Shown here: positions 55,491 through 63,742 of the stretch, in pieces
How the letters are laid out: the number at the start of each line of letters is the position of its first letter
How positions within the stretch are numbered: the stretch's first letter is position 1
Source: Symploca sp. SIO2C1
GTDB lineage: Bacteria > Cyanobacteriota > Cyanobacteriia > Cyanobacteriales > Coleofasciculaceae
Assembly (NCBI GenBank): GCA_010692635.1
Contig: JAAHGL010000024.1
Coordinates: 1 to 64,000, forward strand
Length of the DNA: 64,000 nt
Direction: 5' to 3'
Position numbers and translations under genes: made by a program
Notes under the pieces: generated by a model
Seen by the model: the letters and a program-made list of their open reading frames with translations, nothing else
Database searches by the model: none
Told to the model about the DNA's origin: nothing

Positions 55491-57218
55491 ATGAGTCAGG
55501 CAGGTAGTCGAAAACTAAAACTTATGGTGGTGGACGATGAACCTGACAATCTAGATTTGTTGTATAGAACCTTCCGGCGAGATTTTCGTGTCTTCACAGC
55601 GGATGGAGCAATGAGTGCCCTCGATATTCTTGAGAAAGAGGGGGAGATGGCTGTAATTATTTCTGATCAGCGGATGCCGCTGATGAACGGAACAGAATTT
55701 TTGAGCAAGACGGTTGACCGTTTCCCGGATACAATTCGTATTCTGTTAACTGGTTTCACTGATGTTGAGGACTTAGTAGAAGCAATCAACTCTGGACAGG
55801 TGTTTAAATATCTTACCAAGCCTTGGAACCCAGAGTATCTAAAAGCCGTAGTTCAGCAAGCTGCAGATATCTACAAGGTACTCAAACAAAGAACCAACCA
55901 ACTCCGCCGCGCCTTACGACGAGAAGAACTTTTTAATGCGGTGACAACAGCGATTAGAGAGTCTTTAGATTATAGCAATATGTTACAAACTGTGGTCACC
56001 AAGATTGGTCAAACTTTTGAAGCCACAGGTTGTATTCTAAGACCGGTAGAGGGGGAGCAGCTAACACCAGAATGTTTTTCTTACCTAGCTGACGGTAATA
56101 CTCAAGCACCACTCCCAAACAACACCGACTCTATCTTGGAGAATATTTTAAACAACCCACAAACCCAATTGTTTCAGGAAAAAGAAACGGATGACAATCA
56201 TTTAGTCCATTTTGTGGTCCCCCTAGTAGATCAGCAACAACTCTTGGCAGTTTTGTATCTCTATCAGCAAGGAACTGAGAATCCTTGGTCTTCTGAAGAC
56301 ATTGAACTGATGGAAGCGGTTACTGAGCAAGCGGCTTTGGCAATTTCTCAGGCAAAACTCCATCAACGCATTCAGTTGAATGCCCAAAAAATGCGTGATG
56401 AGCTAGAGGTAGCCCGCCAGATCCAAAATAATCTGCTGCGCCAAAGTATGCCCGATATTGAAGGAGTGCGAGTGCAAGCTCACTGCTATCCAGCACTAGC
56501 AGTAGGAGGCGATTTTTTTGAAGTTTACGTTCATCCCCAAGGGGATATCTGGTTAGCGGTAGGAGATGTTTCTGGTAAAGGTGTCCCTGCCGCTTTATTT
56601 ATGGCAAGTGCAATTTCAATTTTGCGCCGAGAGTTAGCTCAAGAGGTATCTCCGGAACCGGAGATTGTGATGCGAAATCTTAACAGTACAATGTCAGACG
56701 ATCTCTTCAGCAATACCTGTTTTATTACTATGGCCCTAGCTCGTTATACTCCATCATCACACCAACTGGTTTATGCTAGCGCCGGTCACATTTATCCTCT
56801 TGTATGGTCCCACCATCAGGTAGTTCAACAGCGAGCTTCTCCCGAAAAGAGCCTGACGGTAGAGCCTACTTACCTCTATGTACGTGGTGTTCCTTTAGGG
56901 ATTTTACCGGTTTGGAAGGCAAATTCAGGAAGCTTAACATTAAATCCTGGTGAGGTGTTACTTTTGATCAGTGATGGTATTACAGAGGCAACAATTAAAC
57001 AGGAAATACACACTACCTTAAGAGTCCCACCAGTATCTGAGAGTCAACAAAAAATTCAGCAAACTACTAACTCTATGCTCACTCAGTCAGGTCTTTGGGA
57101 ACTCTTGCTTGAGGAGCCAGCTCCTTTTGATCTCAAACATTTATTAGGTAAGTTTCGAGAATACACTAATAATGTTCAGGAAGATGACCAAACCATACTC
57201 TCTCTGGAGGTTCTGTAG
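55491..57218 (+). CDS. PP2C-type phosphatase response regulator (RsbU/IcfG-like) with GAF domain
   Basis: This partner-switching regulator has 575 residues. The receiver domain (about 8-125) has Asp59 (VIISDQRMPLMNG) and Lys in KYLTKPWNPE. The GAF domain (about 150-295) contains ILRPVEGEQL and VTEQAALAISQAKLH. The SpoIIE-type phosphatase (about 320-573) has metal Asp residues in VGGDFFEVY, VGDVSGKGVPAALFMA and LLLISDGITEA. Phosphorylation of the receiver would switch the phosphatase acting on an anti-sigma antagonist. It is coupled to the next gene with a single base between them. Confidence 0.93.
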   Translation: MSQAGSRKLKLMVVDDEPDNLDLLYRTFRRDFRVFTADGAMSALDILEKEGEMAVIISDQRMPLMNGTEFLSKTVDRFPDTIRILLTGFTDVEDLVEAINSGQVFKYLTKPWNPEYLKAVVQQAADIYKVLKQRTNQLRRALRREELFNAVTTAIRESLDYSNMLQTVVTKIGQTFEATGCILRPVEGEQLTPECFSYLADGNTQAPLPNNTDSILENILNNPQTQLFQEKETDDNHLVHFVVPLVDQQQLLAVLYLYQQGTENPWSSEDIELMEAVTEQAALAISQAKLHQRIQLNAQKMRDELEVARQIQNNLLRQSMPDIEGVRVQAHCYPALAVGGDFFEVYVHPQGDIWLAVGDVSGKGVPAALFMASAISILRRELAQEVSPEPEIVMRNLNSTMSDDLFSNTCFITMALARYTPSSHQLVYASAGHIYPLVWSHHQVVQQRASPEKSLTVEPTYLYVRGVPLGILPVWKANSGSLTLNPGEVLLLISDGITEATIKQEIHTTLRVPPVSESQQKIQQTTNSMLTQSGLWELLLEEPAPFDLKHLLGKFREYTNNVQEDDQTILSLEVL

Positions 57219-57219
57219 T

Positions 57220-57645
57220 ATGAAAACAGAGCTACAGGTACCGAGTGACTTGAAGTTTTTGACTATAGTTGAAAATTGGTTGCTAAGCTGTGTTGAATTA
57301 GAGTTAGGAAGCTGTGTCGATTGGTCGCGTCAATCTAATCGTTTACGACTAGTATTGGTTGAAGCTTACTCAAATGTAGTTCGTCACGCTCATCGAGAGA
57401 AACCACATTTACCAGTCTTAATTTGTTTGGAAGTCAAGGAGCAAAATATTGCTGTAGAGATTTGGGATCATGGACAAGGGTTTGACATCACAACTTATCT
57501 ACCACCTAATCCAAGTGATAAACAAGATAGGGGGTATGGCTGGTTAATTATGAACCGGCTAATGGATAGGGTAGAATATCGTATGCAAGTTAATGGTCGT
57601 AACTGTCTAAAGCTAGAAACCTATTTGCCGACAAAAGATAATTGA
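57220..57645 (+). CDS. Anti-sigma regulatory factor (RsbW-like serine kinase)
   Basis: This is a 141-residue GHKL-type ATPase that would phosphorylate an anti-anti-sigma factor. The N-box is RLVLVEAYSNVVRHAH, and the G1 motif VEIWDHGQGFDI is followed by DRGYGWLIMNRLMD. The ATG at 57220 follows the upstream stop codon by one base, with a CTGGAGG ribosome site inside the end of that gene, which shows translational coupling. The antagonist (STAS) protein and sigma factor are not in the window. Confidence 0.9.
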   Translation: MKTELQVPSDLKFLTIVENWLLSCVELELGSCVDWSRQSNRLRLVLVEAYSNVVRHAHREKPHLPVLICLEVKEQNIAVEIWDHGQGFDITTYLPPNPSDKQDRGYGWLIMNRLMDRVEYRMQVNGRNCLKLETYLPTKDN

Positions 57646-57676
57646 AGTTGATGTAAATTAGGTGCGTTTTAGCTTA

Positions 57677-58378
57677 TCAGAGCAGTTGAGAAAGTGGTCT
57701 GCCATTGTCAGATAGCTTCTGCTGGGGGAATTTTTGCCAATTTGATACTGGTTGTGTATTGTACACTAATTCACTTTCCAACCAATCATAGAGACTATTT
57801 AATTTTTTACTAAAAGCAGTATAGGTATGCTTCTGTTCAATCAAGTTTTTGCCAGCACTACCGAGACTCAGCCTCAAATTTTTATCTGCGACAAGACGGA
57901 GCATTCCTACAGAGAATGCTTCTGCATTAGGGTCGGCAAGCATGGCAATTCCACTGTCAACCACCTGAGTGTGAGTTGGCAAATTAGTAGCTAACAGAGC
58001 TTTCCCACTGTGAAGATAAGAATAGAGTTTCATTGGTGTATTATTACCCTTAATTCTAGGGGATACTAAAATGTCAGCCTGTAAGAGATACATTGCCAAA
58101 TGCTCAACCGGTTTTGCTCCTAGAAAATGGACTTGACCAAATATACCGAGAGTTTGAGCATAATTCTTATATTTTTGAATATCAGAAGTCTCTCCACCAA
58201 TAATGACTAAATCAAGTTTGTTATTCTTTTGAAGGGTCAAAGCAAAACTTTCTAAAAGTAGATCAATGCCCTGATAACCCTCCAAGTTTCCGACATACAT
58301 CAGCATAAGATTGCTGATACTCAATTCTGCTCTTAAGTCAGTCTTCATAAGAATTTTATACTCCTTAAACTTAACCAA
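57677..58378 (-). pseudogene. Glycosyltransferase group 1, C-terminal part
   Basis: These 233 codons encode the donor-binding half of a GT4-type glycosyltransferase: LMLMYVGNLEGYQGIDLLLESF, LDLVIIGGETSDIQKY, VHFLGAKPVEHLAMYL and PRIKGNNTPMKLYSYLHSGKALLATN. The frame is the same as that of the N-terminal half upstream, but three in-frame stops separate them. A TTG (58378) or the ATG at 58348 could restart translation. Either this is the 3' half of a broken gene, or the two halves are made as separate chains. Confidence 0.75.
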
Positions 58379-58380
58379 TC

Positions 58381-58428
58381 AATTTTAAAAAAGCTTAACC
58401 AATCAATTTAAAAGGGATATGTCTGGAA
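58381..58428 (-). repeat. 24-bp tandem duplication containing stop codons
   Basis: The sequence AATTGATTGGTTAAG occurs twice at 24-base spacing on the minus strand, exactly at the break in the glycosyltransferase gene. Each copy brings an in-frame TGA, and a TAA lies between them. Confidence 0.8.
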
Positions 58429-58963
58429 TCACAACAGTCTTATTCGGTTGATATTTCTGAATATCTGCTGCTAATGCATCGCAAACTGCAACTACTACTT
58501 TGGCGTTTCTGACGGCAATTCCTTCTATAAAATTCAAAATAGAAGCCAAAAAATTGATTTGAGGATATTTATCAATAATTTGTTGAACTAGAGATGAATC
58601 CATATCGTAGACATAGGGTATCTTGAATAAGATTTTCATCACTAGCCCGATAAAGACTGATTCTTCTCCAGCATGAATCAAATGGTAGTGTTTTTTCGAG
58701 ACCAGGCGAATAACTTCAACAAACATGAACAAATCACAGATTACTTTTTTACAAGAGAAGCCTGGTCGAATATTGCGAATAAATGGTAGAGCTGGAGTTC
58801 TGTGTATTGTGACGTTCTTGTAGTCAATATTACTCCCTTCATGATAAGTAATCACGTCAACCTGGTCTCCTCGTTCAGACAATACTTTTAAAACCAGATC
58901 AACTGCAATTGGTGTGCCACGTTTTTGATAAAATGGATGGGGAGCTAGTAATAAAATATCCAT
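58403..58963 (-). pseudogene. Glycosyltransferase group 1, N-terminal part
   Basis: These 186 codons encode the acceptor-binding half of the same GT4-type enzyme: MDILLLAPHPFYQKRGTPIAVD, YHLIHAGEESVFIGLVMKI, IPYVYDMDSSLVQQI and the start of the linker to the second half (VVAVCDALAADIQKY, VVIPDISLLN). It ends at a TGA located in a 24-bp tandem duplication. Without the stops the gene would encode about 429 residues, a normal length. Confidence 0.75.
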
Positions 58964-59138
58964 TTGACTGAAGGAGAGTAAAATATACTTACAAAGTGGC
59001 TTATTCTATCAAGTAAGATAACTTTTTCCCTGGGATGCAAGTTCTGTCAATATTAACTACCTTGTATAGTAAAATTAGCATTTGCAGCTATGAGATTGCT
59101 ACTCTCCCAGCCAAACTTCATCAACACTTCACAATTAC

Positions 59139-59251
59139 AATAGTGCAATGCAGCCTCAATAACCCACCAGTTTGAGAGCGATAGAATCCTTACTCTATAA
59201 GCATTTTGAATTTTGAATGCCAGAATTTTGAATTCCGCGCAGCGGTACTAG
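59139..59251 (+). mobile_element. MITE-like element (CTAGTA ends), copy 3
   Basis: This 113-bp element shares AATAACCCACCAGTTTGAGA, GCGATAGAATCCTTACTCTA and the right end CGCGCAGCGGTACTAG with the copies at 7215 and 31693. The left end is degraded, and the central heptamers are ATTTTGA rather than AATTCTT. Confidence 0.75.
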
Positions 59252-59396
59252 GAAGTTTAAAGGAAATGTAAAGTTGCTGAAAGCGGCAGGGGGCCTATTC
59301 CCTTTCAGAGACGGGAGACATCTCTAGCAACGAAAGTCATTTGTCAACTGTCATTGGTTGTTAATTTTGTGAGATTTGTTCAATTGTGATAGTGCA

Positions 59397-59455
59397 GATA
59401 ACGGTACTGCGGATAAACCAACGCGATCGCAAAAATGCCAAAGCCATCTGCGGTA
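59397..59455 (-). pseudogene. Relic of an aldo/keto reductase 3' region
   Basis: On the minus strand it reads PQMALAFLRSRWFIRSTVIC, matching PAQMALAFVRSRWFVTSTII of the intact aldo/keto reductase at 62591-63628 (corresponding bases about 62706-62770). About four-fifths of the bases are identical over some 60 positions, in the same orientation. No further homology is visible on either side. Confidence 0.8.
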
Positions 59456-59489
59456 GGTTAGGGCACTCAAAGGAATAATACCCAAAACT

Positions 59490-62150
59490 CTATTTAGCAC
59501 GACGTGCCAGAGAGATAACCTTGGTACGCCCCCTCCCTTTGAAGGTAAACCCTAACCCTGTACGAAAGATTTCCGGCATATAATAATCGTTTCCTTCACT
59601 GATCACAGCGCCATTATTTTCCAAGATTTTCACATCTTCCTGGGATAATCCTGTATCATCTCGCGTAAAAGGGATTTTCTTGTCCTCGCTTCTAAGATTT
59701 TGCAGCTTTTCAAGAACATCTCCCAAGGCTTTATTTTCTTGTTTAATCTCTTTGATTTTCTGCTTACCACATTCATTGAGTGACTCTCTAATTGCTTGAG
59801 GTATTAGGATACGATCCTGCCAACGATTATCACTGATAGAGTCTCTAGCTGCTATGTATAAAAGACGTACTAAATCTCGTGACTGAATTTGACCATTGAA
59901 ATCTGAAAGTGCATCAATTACAAACTGAGCAGAACGTGCTTGTTTAGAACGCTCACTGCCCAGTTTTTTACCCCATAGAGGTATTAGAGCCTGAGTCAGT
60001 TGTTCTTGCTCCATTTCCTGAAGTTTCTCAATATTAAGGCTAGTAAGGATATTTGCCCGCTTACTTACCCAAGTAACTAATCGCAGCGCTTCTTCCTGAC
60101 TCCACTTCAGAGCATAAGGCTGATAACGAGCCATCATTTGAGCAGTATTTTGGCGAACAGCAGCAAGTACAATATCGCGACGCACAAAAATGATAATTCC
60201 CAAATAACGACCAGGTTGTTGCTCTAGCCACTCTGGTACTTCTTGTAACAGGGCGCGTAAAGCTGTTTGTTGTGCTTCGTCACTAGAAAAGTCTTGAAAA
60301 AGATCTTCGAGACCATCAATTATTACAACCAATTGCTGTTTATTTTGGACTAGATGAGCCGTTAACTTCCTACCAGCCTTCTCTTGTCCCGGTTGGCATC
60401 CAATACTCCAAGCGATTATGTCCAGCCAACGTTCGCGCCACTGACCTTCATGAAGTGCTTGTTGGCAAGTCTCTCTAATTTTATCGCGTATTGTGTTTGC
60501 ATCTTGCGGATTATCTAGCCCCAATGATTTTGCAACAGATTCCTGAGTTTCTCTTACCATTTTCTTGGCAGGCTCTGCCAGATTTACTGATGCCAAAACT
60601 GGACAAATTAAAGCCTGAATTTGAATTTCACTGGCGCAGGCATCCTTGGCAAAAGTTTGCCAGTTTTTGCGACGGATAATTTGTAAAAAAGTATAAGTTT
60701 TTCCTGAGCCTTTAGCCCCAACTATCACGGTAATCGGTAGTTTTACTCGATGATCTGATGCTAAATGACGCAAAGAATCTGTAGCCAAAAAATCCTCAAA
60801 TTCTGCATTCTCGGCATACACAAGTCTTTCAACTATGTCTTTAAGTTGTTCTCTTTGAGATTTTAAACTCGGAAGGCTTGGACTTTCTTGAGCAAGTTCA
60901 CTTCGTTTACTGGGTAGCCATTCCAGCAGAGAACGCACAGCATCGACAATTCCTGAACGTTGGAGGCGAGTAATCACATCTTCCCAGGTGGAAGGTAAAG
61001 CTAGTAAACCACTAGTAAATGGTGTAATTACCCTGAGAGGTTCACTATCTTCTCCTAGAAATGGTTGAACTGCTTCAAGCAGTTTGTCTTCTGCTTCCTT
61101 TACTAAATCCTTAAGCCGTTCGTCTTCGGGAACCTGGGTAAAAATCAAGGCTGGTAATGGATCTTCTTCCCTAGTAGAAAGTGCACGGCTAGCCATTAGT
61201 TCTAGTAGTTGTACCGTCCCGGAAATAGACTGTGCACTTAATGTGGTGACAAATACACGGTACACTCGCGGATCTAAAATTAAGCCTGTAGCTAATTCAG
61301 AAAGTCCAGCTCGAAGGTCTACTAAAACAAAGTCTACTCCTAAAGCTTTGCCAATACTTGCGATAAGCTGTGTTAAGAGAAAAGGATTTTTTGCCCCTTG
61401 GATGAGATGTTCTGGTCTAATTTCCAAAGAAGTAAACCCTGAGGTGGAACGAAAGGAAGGTAAAACGTAAATACCATCAATTAGGCTACTCTTAAGTCGA
61501 TCTACTACTAATTTAACTGTATTCTCAGCTTCAGGAGATGGATCACCATGAGCAAGAGCTAAAACATCAGCAAAACAGATATCTGGATTAGGCAAACGTT
61601 GCTCAAAAACCCAACTAATTCCTGGTGCTTCTATGTCTCCATCTATCAGGAGAACCTGATATTTTTCGTTCGTTAGAGCCTTGGCAAAACCAAGAGCATG
61701 GGTTGTACGTCCTACACCTCCTTTAAAAGAATGAAAGGCTATTACTGGTGGAAAATCTGATGTAAAGCTTTCTGGAGGTTCGATATTTTGTGTAGGTTGC
61801 CAAATTACTCCTGGTTTAGACAAGCTGGGTATTAGTTTAAGAATCGGCGGTTTTTCGCGGGTTTCCTCAAATAAAACTGGCAATATCCGCTCACTTTGGG
61901 AGAGACTTTCTAAGATAATTGAGCTACTTGCTATCTCCTGATCTGCATCAATTCGGAATCGAGGATCATATACTTCACTTAGCCAATTTTTCGCTTCTTC
62001 TTGAGTGCCAGGACGAATTCCCATCCTTAGCTCATCCCAATAGCATCTTGCCCAAACTAGCCACTCTGGCCAGTTATCTTGCTCTTGCCTCCGTAGTAAG
62101 ATATCTTCTACGTCAACCCAAGTGTAAAGACGAATATCTGATGGAATCAT
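59490..62150 (-). CDS. Large two-ATPase protein: KGGVGR ParA-like domain plus STAND-like P-loop domain
   Basis: This 886-residue protein has four parts. An unrecognised N-terminal region (1-130) comes first. A ParA/MinD-like ATPase follows with Walker A AFHSFKGGVGRTTHA (residues 143-150, Arg instead of Lys before the Thr pair), DGDIEAPG at 171-177 and VLVDLRAGL at 275. A second P-loop ATPase has GAKGSGKT at 478-485 and Walker B LVVIIDGLEDLF at 607. The C-terminal region (about 690-886) is helical and may include a winged helix. I recall similar proteins being labelled KGGVGR-motif variant ATPases. It is translationally coupled to the HEPN-like gene (stop/start overlap at 62147-62150), which suggests a toxin-type partner controlled by a sensor ATPase (inference). 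Confidence 0.75.
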   Translation of the reverse strand: MIPSDIRLYTWVDVEDILLRRQEQDNWPEWLVWARCYWDELRMGIRPGTQEEAKNWLSEVYDPRFRIDADQEIASSSIILESLSQSERILPVLFEETREKPPILKLIPSLSKPGVIWQPTQNIEPPESFTSDFPPVIAFHSFKGGVGRTTHALGFAKALTNEKYQVLLIDGDIEAPGISWVFEQRLPNPDICFADVLALAHGDPSPEAENTVKLVVDRLKSSLIDGIYVLPSFRSTSGFTSLEIRPEHLIQGAKNPFLLTQLIASIGKALGVDFVLVDLRAGLSELATGLILDPRVYRVFVTTLSAQSISGTVQLLELMASRALSTREEDPLPALIFTQVPEDERLKDLVKEAEDKLLEAVQPFLGEDSEPLRVITPFTSGLLALPSTWEDVITRLQRSGIVDAVRSLLEWLPSKRSELAQESPSLPSLKSQREQLKDIVERLVYAENAEFEDFLATDSLRHLASDHRVKLPITVIVGAKGSGKTYTFLQIIRRKNWQTFAKDACASEIQIQALICPVLASVNLAEPAKKMVRETQESVAKSLGLDNPQDANTIRDKIRETCQQALHEGQWRERWLDIIAWSIGCQPGQEKAGRKLTAHLVQNKQQLVVIIDGLEDLFQDFSSDEAQQTALRALLQEVPEWLEQQPGRYLGIIIFVRRDIVLAAVRQNTAQMMARYQPYALKWSQEEALRLVTWVSKRANILTSLNIEKLQEMEQEQLTQALIPLWGKKLGSERSKQARSAQFVIDALSDFNGQIQSRDLVRLLYIAARDSISDNRWQDRILIPQAIRESLNECGKQKIKEIKQENKALGDVLEKLQNLRSEDKKIPFTRDDTGLSQEDVKILENNGAVISEGNDYYMPEIFRTGLGFTFKGRGRTKVISLARRAK

Positions 62151-62584
62151 CGGTTGATGTTCTCCTTAATCCAATCACAGAGATTTTCCAGCCATTTAAC
62201 CAGGTCTTTTTCATCCTGAGACTTCATCCGAATACCATACCGCCAAGCCTGATGAGCTTTTTCAATATCTAAATTAGAACCACCACTCGCTAGACGAAAA
62301 TGGGGAGCTTGGCTGACTTGGCTAGCAGAAATTCTGAGTTCTTTTCTCCATCTATCTAAATTATGCCCATCTTTTGATAAGAGTGTTTGGTCTGAAATAT
62401 CATTTATTGTGTGCAACCTATTCCTTCTTAGCCAAACACTCTTGATACCACATTCTGCCGCATAAAATAACAGCAGATTAGAGGACATACCTTGAGTTTG
62501 TCTAGAGGCACAAAGATGAGCATTAAAGGCTTGTCGTAATTGACTAGTACCAGTATTAATCATTTCAATAGCCAGTTGATTCAA
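62147..62584 (-). CDS. HEPN-like small protein
   Basis: This is a 145-residue, mainly helical protein. The segment SNLLLFYAAECGIKSVWLRRNRLH has the look of HEPN domains, and Arg53 with His58 (WLRRNRLH) fits the R-x4-H ribonuclease motif. HNLDRWRKELRI (from His74) follows, as in HEPN proteins with the pattern xAAECxxKxxWLR. No other domain is present. It begins 7 bases after the aldo/keto reductase stop codon, and its stop overlaps the start of the two-ATPase gene. RNA cleavage is predicted from the family only. Confidence 0.6.
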   Translation of the reverse strand: MNQLAIEMINTGTSQLRQAFNAHLCASRQTQGMSSNLLLFYAAECGIKSVWLRRNRLHTINDISDQTLLSKDGHNLDRWRKELRISASQVSQAPHFRLASGGSNLDIEKAHQAWRYGIRMKSQDEKDLVKWLENLCDWIKENINR

Positions 62585-62590
62585 AAACCC

Positions 62591-63628
62591 TTAAGGGGTG
62601 GGATTGGGATATTTAGCATGAACTGCATCAATTTCTGTCAAAATATCCTGATTCAGATTTACCTCTACACTGCTAATATTTTCCTTAAGTTGTTCCATCG
62701 TGGTAGCACCAATAATGGTACTGGTGACAAACCAACGCGATCGCACAAATGCTAAAGCCATCTGCGCAGGACCAATACCATGTTTGTCAGCAATTGCTAC
62801 ATATTCCTGCACCGCTTCAGTCAAATTTGTTTTCTCATAACGCATACCAAATCCCTGGAATAAAGCTAGTCGGGAATTTTCTGGCATCCCATCGATATAT
62901 TTGCCAGTCAACAGACCGAATGCTAAAGGACTATAAGCTAACAATCCTAGATTATGGAAGCGGCAAGCTTCTGCTATATGAGTATGGAATACCTGGTTGG
63001 TTAAGCTAAAGGCATTTTGAATTGAGACTACTTTGGGGAATCCTAACTGCTTCGCTAGATGAGAAAACTCACAGACTCCCCAAGGAGTCTCATTACTCAA
63101 ACCCAGGTAACGAATTTTACCTGCTTTGATTAAGTCAGCAAATACTTTTAGTTGTTCTACAATGGGTACAGTATCCTTTTCTTGAGAAGGATCGTAGTTT
63201 GGAGCACCAAATAGGGGTACATAGCGGTCAGGCCAGTGAATTTGGTATAAGTCGATGTAGTCGGTTTGCAGGCGCTTGAGGCTATCTTCTACAGCTTGCT
63301 CAATATTTGGTCGATCAATTTTGTGATTTCCCCCCCGAATCCAGGTTATCCGAGAACTTGGTCCTGCTATCTTGGTGGCAATAATTAGTTTATCCCGCTG
63401 CTGTTTGGCTAACCACTCACCAATGTACTCCTCTGTCTTTCCCTGAGTTTCTGCCTGTGTAGGCACTGGATACATTTCTGCGGTATCAATGAAGTTGACC
63501 CCTTGGGCAACGGCATAATCGAGTTGCTCACTCGCTTCCTGCACAGTATTCTGTTGACCATAAGTCATAGTACCCAAACAAATTTCAGATACTAACAGAT
63601 CGCTATCGCCCAGTTGTTTGTATTCCAT
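62591..63628 (-). CDS. Aldo/keto reductase (Tas-like)
   Basis: This NADPH-dependent carbonyl reductase has 345 residues from the ATG at 63628 (MEYKQLGDSDLLVSEICLGTM). The catalytic tetrad is Asp in NFIDTAEMYP, Tyr in the same segment, Lys in LIIATKIAG and His in YQIHWPD. The C-terminal cofactor region contains STIIGATTMEQLKENI. It is full length. A decayed copy of its 3' part lies at 59397-59455, on the other side of the HEPN/ATPase operon. Confidence 0.92.
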   Translation of the reverse strand: MEYKQLGDSDLLVSEICLGTMTYGQQNTVQEASEQLDYAVAQGVNFIDTAEMYPVPTQAETQGKTEEYIGEWLAKQQRDKLIIATKIAGPSSRITWIRGGNHKIDRPNIEQAVEDSLKRLQTDYIDLYQIHWPDRYVPLFGAPNYDPSQEKDTVPIVEQLKVFADLIKAGKIRYLGLSNETPWGVCEFSHLAKQLGFPKVVSIQNAFSLTNQVFHTHIAEACRFHNLGLLAYSPLAFGLLTGKYIDGMPENSRLALFQGFGMRYEKTNLTEAVQEYVAIADKHGIGPAQMALAFVRSRWFVTSTIIGATTMEQLKENISSVEVNLNQDILTEIDAVHAKYPNPTP

Positions 63629-63742
63629 CAGCTTTATTACTACCAAATTAGTCTCAATCTATCCTAACGTTGTTTAAGTAATAAGGATTAGAAGGCAGGA
63701 GGCAGAGGGCAGAAGGCAGAAGGGACAAGTAACAAAAAAAAA

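Larger units (their letters stand above)
58964..59489. other. Intergenic region with MITE copy and gene relic
   Basis: It holds the third CTAGTA-type element (59139-59251), a piece of the 226-bp TIR element (59369-59385), and the aldo/keto reductase relic (59397-59455). No intact gene is present. It is the downstream flank of the HEPN/ATPase operon. Confidence 0.6.
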
